The notes: a model not told the origin generated them from the sequence alone. A stretch of 64,000 bases of DNA from Thiomicrorhabdus sp. Milos-T2 (GCF_000702325.1 NZ_KL370892.1:186001-250000); one strand, 5' to 3'; numbered from the stretch's first letter, positions 39,101 through 48,013 are shown. Numbers and translations are program-made.

Positions 39101-39855
39101 CTGACAACGCTAACCCAGATTATTCCTGTACTCCAATAACTGACAACGCCACTTATGCAAACCGTCAGTGGACCGTGGGATCAGCTAATGTCACTGATGA
39201 TATTTTTGACAGTTGCGCAATACCTTTAACCTTAACCGTGTCTGCGAACAATGCCTCTGCTGTTAGGATGACCGGACCTTTCTGGGGATGGGATCCAGCA
39301 GGTGGACCTGAAGCGACTGACAATGGTGATGGTACTTGGACAGTGACTTTAGATCCTGCTCCAACTGCTGACATGGAATATTTATGGGTTGTTGATGGTG
39401 TTCAGGAAAATCTTACTGACAACGCTAACCCAGATTATTCCTGTACTCCAATAACTGACAACGCCACTTATGCAAACCGTCAGTGGACCGTGGGATCAGC
39501 TAATGTCACTGATGATATTTTTGACAGTTGCGCAATACCTTTAACCTTAACCGTGTCTGCGAACAATGCCTCTGCTGTTAGGATGACCGGACCTTTCTGG
39601 GGATGGGATCCAGCAGGTGGACCTGAAGCGACTGACAATGGTGATGGTACTTGGACAGTGACTTTAGATCCTGCTCCAACTGCTGACATGGAATATTTAT
39701 GGGTTGTTGATGGTACACAGGAGAACTTACTCGATAACAGCCCTCAAGATTTATCATGTACGCCTGTTACCGATAACGCTAATTATGCGAACCGTCAGTG
39801 GCTGCTTGATTCACCAAATATAACCGGAGATGTGTATGACTCCTGTCAACCTTAA
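36184..39855 (+). CDS. GH16 beta-1,3-glucanase lipoprotein with CBM-like and tandem repeat domains
   Basis: About 1223 residues from the ATG at 36184, which follows AGAGGAGT. The signal ends in a lipobox-like GLAGC with Gly next, so it is predicted as an outer-membrane lipoprotein. In order: an Asn/Ser/Thr-rich N-terminal part with a carboxypeptidase-regulatory-like segment (YADMNSNKVYD), a galactose-binding-like domain (about 329-499), a CBM4/9-like module (about 508-643), a GH16 domain (about 647-890) with the catalytic GEMDIMEV (Glu772, Asp774, Glu777), and three 105-residue repeats starting near 910, 1015 and 1120. The repeats, with MTGPFWGWDPAGGPEATDNG, look like a carbohydrate-binding beta-sandwich. 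It is predicted to cut laminarin-type glucan at the cell surface. Confidence 0.9.
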   Translation: MMKKSSQRRLLATLALAIATGLAGCGSGEKITAPTSLGFSAIDGYLSGMFCYADMNSNKVYDQSIDIAATSLTDAKGNFTITGVGIENTSTICRAEANSRDQSTGETFSGQLSAPPGSKHVTPVTTLIMALGGDSTAEASVRSLLGLDNAIDLKADPLSNPALAKAAAKIQAIVAAVTNAISQQTGATQPSQKNAIAAEAFKAIAKNVTGQSTPLSDTVFLNNIINDTTAATTGSTSNDESNNLGNALVDIMNNIDSEYDSVITQVQAGTLSDDELENALNNAQSNSSSNSQLETAFTNNGVNLTSNSLQLNGDLNIDESDATIGSPTKALYSSNGYNDPETFAGEFPLSAFDSGASFDASVTTDNSFDRVFSVASGTGYGKNIALAAFVNYSPGFLSAYDTFKIKVKGSPSNKVKIAFFTREGVTKSQESAVTVDLSTYENANDIGNGWYEVSIPFYKFSNNSQANLDLQTSWYIRPTDELDTPFTFYFTDVELAFEGQVEPVTPPSTLLISNGDFSNTTAGWSGNAFNVVDGANFANVTSAGNPYDVNLSNVTTLEQGQTYTLSFKAKGTAGRTMIAGVGLNENPYTSATETTTLTSDYQTFTYTFSNIAFGGANSRVLFDLGADTGEVFIDDVTLVKDVAQPSSTYQLVWSNEFDTDSLANWNIETGYGPNSDGWGNDESQLYTNDAANVSVANGDLVITAKCDLNVDGTCGIRNDAITSARLNTKDKVEFRYGKIEARIKVPAGMSTWPAFWMLGAAFPDTQWPDVGEMDIMEVWQTGGASLNQSNSTIHYSENAGHVIDSGDLVLTDSLADDYHIWALEWTETSLAFSIDGQAYKTIDISDAKYAAFKQPFFLLLNIAIDGTLGGAPDAIINTPQKMLVDYVKLYQDASNTNNLFTEANATPQALTLTVKADNASAVRMTGPFWGWDPAGGPEATDNGDGTWTVTLDPAPTADMEYLWVVDGVQENLTDNANPDYSCTPITDNATYANRQWTVGSANVTDDIFDSCAIPLTLTVSANNASAVRMTGPFWGWDPAGGPEATDNGDGTWTVTLDPAPTADMEYLWVVDGVQENLTDNANPDYSCTPITDNATYANRQWTVGSANVTDDIFDSCAIPLTLTVSANNASAVRMTGPFWGWDPAGGPEATDNGDGTWTVTLDPAPTADMEYLWVVDGTQENLLDNSPQDLSCTPVTDNANYANRQWLLDSPNITGDVYDSCQP
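38911..39855 (+). repeat. Three 315-bp in-frame tandem repeats in the GH16 gene
   Basis: Units start at 38911, 39226 and 39541, each 315 bp or 105 codons. From about 38938 the units are identical over most of their length, the second and third over nearly 490 bp combined period; the last ~140 bp of unit three (after 39712) and the first ~27 bp of unit one differ. Silent sites are also identical, indicating recent duplication or gene conversion. Confidence 0.9.
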
Positions 39856-39906
39856 TGCAGGAAATTTAGCAGCAATTCAATATCGTAACAGGATTAGGGG
39901 ATAAAA

Positions 39907-42900
39907 ATGACATCCAACAAATCAATGAATAAAAGCAAACTAACCGTCTGCTCAATTTTTCTTTCTGCTGGTTTATTATTTACAAGTCAAGCCATTGCAA
40001 TGCACGATGTAAAACTCAATAGCGATGAGAAAGGCTCAAAACTTCAAGTAGACGGTAAGGACTTCTTTGTTAAAGGAGTTGTTTGGGGCTACAGTCCTAG
40101 AGATGAAAACTTTACTTATAATCTTTGGGGGCAACCTGAGGAAGATATCCGAGCAGTGCTTGATTATGACTTTGGATTAATGAAAAAAGCAGGGATTAAT
40201 GCCATTCGTACTTTTATGATGATTCCGCCTAAGTGGGTGGAATATGTCTATAAAAGATATGGCATTATGACAGCCGTTAACCCGCTCATGGGTCGTTACG
40301 GTGCAACCATTAATGGTACATGGGTTGAAAACACAGACTATTCTGACCCTGCTACCCGTAAAGCATTAAAACAGCAAGCACTCGACGTAGTAAGACGATA
40401 CAAAGATACACCGGGTGTTTTAATGTTTGCCTTCGGTAACGAAAGTAACTACGGATTAAGCTGGAAAAGCTTTGAGATTGAAAACCTACCAGTTGGTGAG
40501 CAAAACCATGCTAAAGCTGAATTCCTTTACTCTTTATTTGATGAAGTCATCGATGAAGGTAAAAAAATCTCCCCTAATCATCCTTTTACCATTGTCAATG
40601 GCGATATTCAATATTTAGATATCATCGCCAAAGAGGGTGATGACTGGGACTTATTAGGGGTTAACGCCTACCGAGGTAAAAGCTTTACTAAGCTTTGGAG
40701 TGATGTAAAGACTAAATACAATAAACCTGTTTTACTGTTTGAATTTGGTGCAGATGCCTTTAATGAAAAAGCATTTAAAGAAGACGAACGCTCTCAAGCT
40801 GAATACTTAAAAGCCCAATGGGAAGAAATGTATAGTCAAGCTTACGGTAATGGCGCAGAAGGCAATTCTTTAGGTGGCTTTATATTTGAGTGGCGTGACG
40901 AATGGTGGAAATATAAACAGACCGAAAACCTAGATAAACACGATAAACACGCGTCTTGGTCTAATGGAGGTTATAAGTACGACTTTCAAGAAAATGCTAA
41001 TAACATGAACGAAGAATGGTGGGGAATTAACCGTTTAGGTAAAGCCAATTCTGATGGCGTTTATGAGGCTGAAACCCGTTTAGCACTCGACGTATTAACT
41101 CAAGTTTGGAAAGTAAATCCTTACCAAAAAAGCAAGACCAGCAAAAAGAACGCTTCAATCGATATGGATGCTTTAGCAGATTATCGTTCAAAAAATGCTC
41201 AAAGAAGCGATGCCTTAATGGGTAATGACACTTTTAGATTGACCGGTGCTCGTATTAAAGTAGAAGGTATTAATAACGGATTGGGTGGCCCTATAGAAGA
41301 TAAAGGCATTAGTAGTGGCTCTAAAACAGACGGTGGAGTCATGGGCTTTACTGATTTTGAGTTTGAGCCTAATTCAAAGTTTAGAAGCGCTTTTACCCTC
41401 AACTACACGCCTAATGCTGCAGATAGTATCTTTGAATTTAGATATGGTGATCGAGTTAATGATGATAAAGACAATCAATTAGAAGTTTACAGTTTTGATG
41501 CTAACTACAATGCTGAGAATTATGATTTAGATCTTTTCTACCATGTGCCGCGTTATCACTGGGGTTATGAAGGAGACTTTTTTGGTTTGGTCAGAGAAAC
41601 CACTGATATGACAGGACCAAATGGCCAAGATATTTGGAATGCAAAAGCCCCTTACGGATTTCAATTTGATGGTAAAAAGGCTTTAAAAGGTTTTACATTA
41701 CTTGCTGGGCCTGAAGTCTACTGGGGAGCCAACCCTAAATTTATTGCAAAATATCGTTTTGGTGACCAGCAGCAGTATTCTATTATGCATTCACAAGATT
41801 TTGATAGAGCGGGTAGTGCGGATGGTGGTCAAGCGACTCAAAGAAAACAAGCTCAAACAACCGTACAAGGTGAATTTAATTTAAGTCCTGACACTAAATT
41901 ACAAATGGGTGCCATCGTTTCTGGGCGAGACAAAATTGGTGAAAAATACAAAAAAGTTAATAACGGCAGCCTAACCGAAAAGGAAATTGAATTTAAAGAC
42001 ACTCTGGGCATTAAGGCTAAAATCCAACACACACTAGCCAATAACGCAAAACTCATCGTAGCTGGGCAGTATGCTGGGCTTGTAGCAGATGCCGGAGACC
42101 CTTTAACGGAATTTGGAACCAATCTTCCCTACTCCGGATTAGGAAACAAAGCGGTTGCAGAAGTGGGAATGCAATTAAATTATGGTAATTTTATGCTATA
42201 CCCTCGTCTGTTTGCTCGAGATAACCTCATAGATTCTATGACATATCCTGGATCAACACCACGTGATACAGACAGTGACCCATTTGCTGTTTTGGGTAAC
42301 CGAAAAGTGCGAGCTGCTGAGTTTATGCTAACTTATGACCCAACACCGGCAACGCCTTTTTATAACTGGGACAATGATATGCGTGAAGATGCTAAATTAG
42401 CCTTCAACGTTGGGTTAACCTATATGGACTATGGCACCAAAACAGATGCTTACAGAGCTTATTTCTCAGATACTAATTTTCAAGGAGAAGCGGCATTTGC
42501 AAGTGGTTTAGATTCAGATCAACTTTGGCTGCTATCATCAAAAATTGTACTTAACCCAAGTAATCAATACCGTGCAATCATTCGCACAAGTATGGGTAAA
42601 GAGCAGACAACCGGCTCTCCAGTTCCTGCAACTAATTTTAGAAGCATAGATGCGAAACTGGTTTATAAAAATCGTCATATAATAACGGCATCTTTTGCTC
42701 AAGATAAATGGGGTCCATATGACTTCCAACGTCAATTTGGCATCGTTTATCCAGAACAATATAAGCTTTCCTATAGCTACTTACTTGATAAAGGCGTTAG
42801 AGAAGCAAATTCAAGCAAAGTTGGCATTAAATTGTTCTATCGAACTCTTGATAAAGATAGTCCAGAGTATCGTTTGAATCTAGCAAATGGCGATTATTAC

Positions 42901-42951
42901 ATCAACTCTGATATGTATGAAGTGCAGACCTTTATTGAATATCACTTTTAG
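39907..42951 (+). CDS. Glycoside hydrolase (clan GH-A) fused to a predicted outer-membrane barrel
   Basis: 1014 residues. A signal peptide ends near AIA (residue 31). Residues about 45-390 form a TIM-barrel like GH2/GH5 catalytic domains: FVKGVVWGYSP, INAIRTFMM, acid/base Glu179 in FAFGNES and nucleophile Glu279 in VLLFEFGAD. After a K/N-rich linker (about 400-430), the remaining ~580 residues alternate amphipathic strands and polar loops (FRSAFTLNYTPNAADSIFEF, MYEVQTFIEYHF) and end in Phe, as in outer-membrane barrels. I know no described family with this fusion. Context suggests beta-1,3-oligoglucan trimming at the outer membrane. The exact GH family is uncertain. Confidence 0.75.
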   Translation: MTSNKSMNKSKLTVCSIFLSAGLLFTSQAIAMHDVKLNSDEKGSKLQVDGKDFFVKGVVWGYSPRDENFTYNLWGQPEEDIRAVLDYDFGLMKKAGINAIRTFMMIPPKWVEYVYKRYGIMTAVNPLMGRYGATINGTWVENTDYSDPATRKALKQQALDVVRRYKDTPGVLMFAFGNESNYGLSWKSFEIENLPVGEQNHAKAEFLYSLFDEVIDEGKKISPNHPFTIVNGDIQYLDIIAKEGDDWDLLGVNAYRGKSFTKLWSDVKTKYNKPVLLFEFGADAFNEKAFKEDERSQAEYLKAQWEEMYSQAYGNGAEGNSLGGFIFEWRDEWWKYKQTENLDKHDKHASWSNGGYKYDFQENANNMNEEWWGINRLGKANSDGVYEAETRLALDVLTQVWKVNPYQKSKTSKKNASIDMDALADYRSKNAQRSDALMGNDTFRLTGARIKVEGINNGLGGPIEDKGISSGSKTDGGVMGFTDFEFEPNSKFRSAFTLNYTPNAADSIFEFRYGDRVNDDKDNQLEVYSFDANYNAENYDLDLFYHVPRYHWGYEGDFFGLVRETTDMTGPNGQDIWNAKAPYGFQFDGKKALKGFTLLAGPEVYWGANPKFIAKYRFGDQQQYSIMHSQDFDRAGSADGGQATQRKQAQTTVQGEFNLSPDTKLQMGAIVSGRDKIGEKYKKVNNGSLTEKEIEFKDTLGIKAKIQHTLANNAKLIVAGQYAGLVADAGDPLTEFGTNLPYSGLGNKAVAEVGMQLNYGNFMLYPRLFARDNLIDSMTYPGSTPRDTDSDPFAVLGNRKVRAAEFMLTYDPTPATPFYNWDNDMREDAKLAFNVGLTYMDYGTKTDAYRAYFSDTNFQGEAAFASGLDSDQLWLLSSKIVLNPSNQYRAIIRTSMGKEQTTGSPVPATNFRSIDAKLVYKNRHIITASFAQDKWGPYDFQRQFGIVYPEQYKLSYSYLLDKGVREANSSKVGIKLFYRTLDKDSPEYRLNLANGDYYINSDMYEVQTFIEYHF

Positions 42952-43005
42952 AGAAGCTTGCACGCCCGATAAGTTAAGAACCAATTATAGTTAAAGGAGC
43001 ATAAA

Positions 43006-46000
43006 TTGGATAACCTGATAAGTGAAAAAACAACCGGTAAGTTTGTTGAACTTAAAAATGAACGATATTACCTAATTGAAAACATCGACTCGATGCCTAA
43101 CTTTTTTATGAGCATAGTATCGCACAGTGATCATTGGTTGTTTATCTCATCAAATACAGGGTTAACTGCGGGTCGTGTATCTTCTGATTCTGCCTTATTT
43201 CCCTATGCCGCCGTAGACAAAATACAAGACAGCGCAGAACATAGTGGTAATAAAACGATATTAAGAGTTAAATCAAAAGACAGCACAGATAGCAAAGATA
43301 GCTGGGTCATTTGGGAACCTTTTAAACCTTTAACGACTCAACAAAAAGACTTAAAGCGAAACCTTTATAAGCATGTACTTGGAAACAAAATATGCTTTGA
43401 GGAGTTTAATGAGACTCTAAATATGACTTTTCGTTTTACTTGGAATGTTAGTGACGAATTTGGTTTTGTGGTTGAATCTGAAATTATTAATCATTCCACG
43501 CAAACATTAGAATTAGAAGTGATGGATGGGTTGCAAAATATTCTACCTGCTTCAGTACCAACAGAAGTACAGACCAACGCAAGTAATCTGGTTGATGCAT
43601 ATCGTTTCAACGAACAGGAGCATGAAACCGGTGTAGCCATATTTTCACTCTACTCTGGCATTACTGATAAGCCAGAACCTGTGGAAGTTCTAAAAGCCAA
43701 TACTGCTTTTCAAATAGGTTTAGATAACCCTCAAATACTTCTTAGCTCCAGGCAAATTAATGCATTTACATCAGGCAAAGACCTACAGCCTGAAGAAACC
43801 ATTCGCGGCATTCGGGGGGCATATTTTGTAATTTCAAGCTTACAATTACAGCCCGGCTGTAACAAAGAATGGAAAATCATTGCTAACGTCGAACAAAATC
43901 AAACAGAAATTGTTCAACTTATTTCAAGATTAAAACAAAACCCTACCTTACTCAATCAGGAACTAGAGAAAACCATTAAAAGCGGTTCTGAGAAATTAAA
44001 AGATTTAATTTCTCAGGCTGATGGCCATCAACTTACTGGCAGCGAAATGGATGATGTTCATCATTATTCTAATGTGCTATTCAATTCTATGCGTGGCGGA
44101 GTATTTGATGATCAATATTGGATTAACTCTAGTGAATTTGCTAAAAATATTGAACATTTCAATAAAGTTATTTTTGAAGAACATGCTAATTTTTTTACAG
44201 GCCTGCCAAAGCAAATATCGTTGCTTGAACTACGTGAAAAAATTGCTCTAGAAAATAACAGCCAATTAGAGCGATTATGTTCTGATTATTTACCTATTAC
44301 CTTTGGTAGAAGACATGGCGACCCAAGCCGACCTTGGAACCGATTCTCTATTAATATAAAAGATAATTCAGGCAATAGAATTCTGGCCTATGAAGGTAAT
44401 TGGCGTGATATTTTTCAAAATTGGGAAGCTCTTTTATTAAGCTATCCAGAGTTTATTGAAAACGTAATCTCCAAATTTGTAAACTCTAGCACAATAGATG
44501 GTTACAACCCCTATCGCATTACTAACAAGGGTATTGATTGGGAAATAGAAGACCCAAAAGATCCTTGGAGTTACATAGGCTATTGGGGTGATCATCAAAT
44601 TATCTATTTGCTTAAGCTTCTGGAATTATCCAACAAATATCATCCAAAAAAATTAGCTGAGATGCTTAGCAAGTCTATCTATTCTTATGCAAATGTACCT
44701 TATAGAATTGCGTCTTTTGACAAACTATTGCTCGATCCCAAAAACACGGTTAAATACGACGAAGATGAAGAGCAACTGATTCAGAAAAGAATAAAATCCA
44801 TGGGGGCTGACGGAAAGTTAGTTTTGAATTCTAATGGAGATGTCTATCAAGTTAACTTACTAGAAAAATTACTGGTGCCTCTATTATCTAAATTAAGTAA
44901 TTTTGTGCTTAGAGGTGGGATTTGGTTAAACACCCAGAGACCAGAATGGAATGATGCTAACAATGCATTAGTTGGGCAAGGACTCTCGATGGTGACTCTT
45001 TATTATATGAGACGCTATGTAGATTTTTTACAACAAATATTGCAAACTCAACAGAACCAAGCGGCGTGCTCCACCGAAGTCGTTACGTGGTTTTTAGAAA
45101 CCGCCAATAGCATAGAGCAGGCCTGTAAACATCTTAATGAGCATGGTGAATTTAGTGATGCTTATCGTTTTGAAATGCTCAGTTCTCTAGGGCAATCAGC
45201 TAGTGCTTATCGTCAAAAAATATATAAATCTAAATGTTTTTCAGGTAAAACAGAATTAGACATCAATCACTTAAAATCAATGCTTAGCAACGTAACTACA
45301 TTGTTAGACGACAGTATTAAATACAACCAAAGAACCGATAATCTTTATCATGCATACAATATATTAAGTATTGAAAAGCAATCGCTCTCAGTAGATTATT
45401 TATATGCTATGTTAGAAGGCCAGGTATCGGTGCTAAGCTCTGGCACACTTGAAAAAAATGATGTCATTACATTGTTAAAAAGCCTATTTAAGTCTGACCT
45501 GTTCCGTGAAGATCAAAAGACCTTTATGCTATATCCAGATGAACCGCAAAAACCTTTCTTGCAAAAAAATTCTATCTCTCTTGCTCAAATAGATGAGGAT
45601 AAAAATTTAAGTCAATTAGTCAAAGTTAATGATCAAATCATTATCGTTAAAGATGACATCCTCCAAATATATCGTTTTCATCATGAAATCATAAATTTAG
45701 AAATATTAAATAACAAATTAGATAGTTTAAAAACTCAATTAGGAACTCAATTTGAAATAGTTAAACTAGCCGTAGTCAATCTCTATAAAGACATTTTTAA
45801 TCACAAAGAGTTCACCGGACGGTCTCATGGAATGTTTGGTTTTGAGGGTCTTGGTTGTATTTATTGGCACATGGTATCTAAGTTACTTTTAGCCACACAA
45901 GAAAGTTTTTTTCACGCTATTGCAACCCATGCATCCACAAATGAAATTACCGAATTAGGACAACTCTACTATAGAATTAGAGAGGGTATCGGCTTTAATA

Positions 46001-46470
46001 AAACACCGGCTGAGTATGGTGCTTTCCCATATGATCCTTACTCACACACGCCCAAACATTCTGGCGCCCAACAACCAGGCATGACCGGCCAGGTTAAAGA
46101 GGAAGTATTAACTCGTTTTGGAGAACTTGGCATTCAAATTAAGAATGGTATTGTTCATTTTGCTACTGACCTTTTAAGAAAAACAGAATTTAATTCCGCC
46201 CAGAACAACTTTGAATATTTGGCTGTATCTGGTAAACGCCAGAATCTAATGCTGCCAGAAAATTCAATTGCTTTTACAGTTTGTCAGACACCCATAATTT
46301 ATAAATTAGTAAATAAGGACAGTTATTTAGTGATCAAATGGAGTGATGGTCGATTAGAAACACGTGATGAGTTAAATCTATCAGTTCAAGAAAGCGAAGA
46401 AATCTTTAAAAGAACAAATAAGATTATTAGTCTTGAAGTGGGTCTTGATGAATCTAAATTCAATTTTTAA
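43006..46470 (+). CDS. GH149-like beta-1,3-oligoglucan phosphorylase
   Basis: 1154 residues, no signal peptide, so cytoplasmic. The start is TTG, with AAAGGAGC five bases before it. The large N-terminal beta-rich region, the segment YEGNWRDIFQNWEALL and the catalytic-region motif RPEWNDANNALVGQG (candidate acid Asp650) resemble GH149/GH94-type inverting phosphorylases, and the size matches GH149 rather than the shorter GH94 laminaribiose enzymes. Such enzymes release glucose 1-phosphate from beta-1,3-oligoglucans using phosphate. It lies 54 bp after the GH-barrel fusion gene in the same operon. A related GH94/GH161 specificity cannot be excluded. Confidence 0.8.
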   Translation: MDNLISEKTTGKFVELKNERYYLIENIDSMPNFFMSIVSHSDHWLFISSNTGLTAGRVSSDSALFPYAAVDKIQDSAEHSGNKTILRVKSKDSTDSKDSWVIWEPFKPLTTQQKDLKRNLYKHVLGNKICFEEFNETLNMTFRFTWNVSDEFGFVVESEIINHSTQTLELEVMDGLQNILPASVPTEVQTNASNLVDAYRFNEQEHETGVAIFSLYSGITDKPEPVEVLKANTAFQIGLDNPQILLSSRQINAFTSGKDLQPEETIRGIRGAYFVISSLQLQPGCNKEWKIIANVEQNQTEIVQLISRLKQNPTLLNQELEKTIKSGSEKLKDLISQADGHQLTGSEMDDVHHYSNVLFNSMRGGVFDDQYWINSSEFAKNIEHFNKVIFEEHANFFTGLPKQISLLELREKIALENNSQLERLCSDYLPITFGRRHGDPSRPWNRFSINIKDNSGNRILAYEGNWRDIFQNWEALLLSYPEFIENVISKFVNSSTIDGYNPYRITNKGIDWEIEDPKDPWSYIGYWGDHQIIYLLKLLELSNKYHPKKLAEMLSKSIYSYANVPYRIASFDKLLLDPKNTVKYDEDEEQLIQKRIKSMGADGKLVLNSNGDVYQVNLLEKLLVPLLSKLSNFVLRGGIWLNTQRPEWNDANNALVGQGLSMVTLYYMRRYVDFLQQILQTQQNQAACSTEVVTWFLETANSIEQACKHLNEHGEFSDAYRFEMLSSLGQSASAYRQKIYKSKCFSGKTELDINHLKSMLSNVTTLLDDSIKYNQRTDNLYHAYNILSIEKQSLSVDYLYAMLEGQVSVLSSGTLEKNDVITLLKSLFKSDLFREDQKTFMLYPDEPQKPFLQKNSISLAQIDEDKNLSQLVKVNDQIIIVKDDILQIYRFHHEIINLEILNNKLDSLKTQLGTQFEIVKLAVVNLYKDIFNHKEFTGRSHGMFGFEGLGCIYWHMVSKLLLATQESFFHAIATHASTNEITELGQLYYRIREGIGFNKTPAEYGAFPYDPYSHTPKHSGAQQPGMTGQVKEEVLTRFGELGIQIKNGIVHFATDLLRKTEFNSAQNNFEYLAVSGKRQNLMLPENSIAFTVCQTPIIYKLVNKDSYLVIKWSDGRLETRDELNLSVQESEEIFKRTNKIISLEVGLDESKFNF
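44198..44205. repeat. CAGGCCTG palindrome in the phosphorylase gene
   Basis: Copy of the dispersed palindrome (ACAGGCCTGCC). A second lies at 45118-45125 in the same gene. Confidence 0.6.
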
Positions 46471-46517
46471 TCCACTCACGCTTTCAGATAATGTTAGCAA
46501 TATCTAAGTTACGCTAC

Positions 46518-46552
46518 GAGACCTTTTCATCCCTAACTCTTGCAAAGGTCTC
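46518..46552. terminator. Minimal copy of the dispersed element, hairpin between convergent genes
   Basis: GAGACCTTTTCA and TTGCAAAGGTCTC face each other over 35 bp with almost no core, between the convergent phosphorylase and gspN genes. It is the terminal sequence of the MITE-like family reduced to a hairpin (copy F) and could end transcription from both sides; no long T-run follows. Confidence 0.55.
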
Positions 46553-46554
46553 AA

Positions 46555-47457
46555 TTAAAATCTCCCCACAAATTTAGCGTTGTAGTTTGATTTTGATTTT
46601 TTATTCATCAAGTACGCCCAGTCTGGCAAATCCTTAGCATCCTTTGCGTTTACCGACAAATCTACCTGATAGCGCAATTGTTTGGTCAAACTGGCCTCTC
46701 CTGTTAATTTCCAATCTTTTGTTTGTCCATCAAGACTACTTAAAATTTGCGAATCTTTTAAATGACTCGTTAAACTAATGGGTGGAAATACATTGTTCAT
46801 GGCCTTAACATCCTTAAACTGAATATTAGCATCAAATGCACTAAACCAATTTAGCTGTGGCTTATATTCAAAGGTTAATTGTTTGATATTGACCAGGCCT
46901 GCTATGTTTTGAAACACAGCTGCTTGTTCTGGTTCTAATGCAATCAACTTGGAATCTAACGAGTCCAATTGCAGTTGCCCTTGTGAGGTTTGCCAAACAA
47001 GGGTTTGGTTTTGAGCACTTGATAACAAGCTTGTTGATAAATGACCTCTTAGTAAAGTCTTATCTGAGAAGGATTTGCTAGATCGTTCAGAAGAACTAGA
47101 TGCGTTATTTAATTGCCAATCAATATCAGCTGATAAATTAGCCCATAAAAGAGGTAATAAATTCAAATGAAATTGAATAATACCTAACGGCATGTTTTTT
47201 GGATTCGGTTTTGAAGTATTTGCAGAAATTTGATTGAAATGAGGATTTGTCACCAAACTGACATCAAGCTCACCTTGCCAAATTGTTCCACGTGAAGAAT
47301 TTATTTTAAGATGTTGGGATGCATTAATTTTAGATTCAAGCATCTGTTTAATTTGCGGTTTAGAGACTAGCCAATTTAAAGGAAGATTGATTAGAATAGA
47401 AACTAGAAAAGTCACCACAAATAAAATGGTCAATCCAATAATACGTTTGTTATTCAT
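46555..47457 (-). CDS. gspN: Type II secretion protein GspN
   Basis: 300 residues, last gene of the gspC-N operon. One N-terminal membrane segment (LTILFVVTFLVSILINLPL) is followed by a periplasmic domain with SRGTIWQGELDV and the segment VWQTSQGQLQLDSLDSKL, typical of GspN. GspN is accessory in many systems and its function is not well defined. It follows gspM by 61 bp. A CAGGCCTG palindrome lies inside (46894). Confidence 0.85.
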   Translation of the reverse strand: MNNKRIIGLTILFVVTFLVSILINLPLNWLVSKPQIKQMLESKINASQHLKINSSRGTIWQGELDVSLVTNPHFNQISANTSKPNPKNMPLGIIQFHLNLLPLLWANLSADIDWQLNNASSSSERSSKSFSDKTLLRGHLSTSLLSSAQNQTLVWQTSQGQLQLDSLDSKLIALEPEQAAVFQNIAGLVNIKQLTFEYKPQLNWFSAFDANIQFKDVKAMNNVFPPISLTSHLKDSQILSSLDGQTKDWKLTGEASLTKQLRYQVDLSVNAKDAKDLPDWAYLMNKKSKSNYNAKFVGRF

Positions 47458-47518
47458 GCCAAATAAATTCCGATTTTTAAAATTGCCATTAATTTAAACC
47501 CTTGCGTCTTGTTATTTC

Positions 47519-48013
47519 TTATCTGGTTAACTTAAATTGAATATCCGCTTTTACCAGGCCTGGTGTTAATGCTGTAATTGACACCTTATCAGGCACTAAA
47601 CCCTGCAATTCAAGCTGTTCTAACCACTTAAATAAGCGAGCTCCATTAACCGACTCAAAGGCAACTTTGCCACCTTGATTAATGCCTTGTATGGTTTTGA
47701 TATCTTTAAACAGATTTTGGCGTTTAAGGCTACGTTGTAACAACGTTATTAATTGTTCTTTACTCTTTAAAATACCGTTTGAATTTTGACGATTTTTAGG
47801 CAAATGATTTATGGCATTAACTTGTTCATTCAACCACTGCCACTCTTGTTGAGCCAGATATAATTGCTTCTGAGCATTTTGTTTATTTGAGGTTATTGGA
47901 GCCCAAATCAGCAAATACATAATCACCACAATCAAAAAAGCTAACAGCACTTTTAACAGAACCTGTTCACGGCTATCTAAAGTTGACCAGGCCTGGTTAA
48001 TTTGCATCAACAT
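47519..48013 (-). CDS. gspM: Type II secretion protein GspM
   Basis: 164 residues from the chosen start. One membrane segment near the N-terminus (VLLAFLIVVIMYLLIWAPI) is preceded by the short cytoplasmic W-rich segment INQAWSTLDSREQVLLKV typical of GspM. It forms the inner-membrane assembly platform with GspL, GspF and GspC. The frame is open to 48046, but the ATG at 48013 has AAGGAGT upstream and overlaps gspL by 17 bp. Two palindrome copies (47555 and 47988) lie in the gene. Confidence 0.9.
   Translation of the reverse strand: MLMQINQAWSTLDSREQVLLKVLLAFLIVVIMYLLIWAPITSNKQNAQKQLYLAQQEWQWLNEQVNAINHLPKNRQNSNGILKSKEQLITLLQRSLKRQNLFKDIKTIQGINQGGKVAFESVNGARLFKWLEQLELQGLVPDKVSITALTPGLVKADIQFKLTR
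47551..47566. repeat. CAGGCCTG palindrome, 12-mer copy in gspM
   Basis: TTACCAGGCCTGGTGT contains the full 12-mer ACCAGGCCTGGT, within gspM codons. A second full 12-mer is at 47986-47997, across the gspM start and gspL end, and a third at 48704-48715 in gspL. Confidence 0.75.

Noticed and set aside
38853-39689. Three identical antisense open frames in the GH16 repeats
   Set aside because: They repeat with the 315-bp unit, have no RBS or family similarity, and exist only because the sense codons lack the opposing stops.
38911-39855. Possible CRISPR or intergenic repeat array
   Set aside because: The unit is 315 bp, in frame within a coding gene and contiguous; there are no spacers or short direct repeats.
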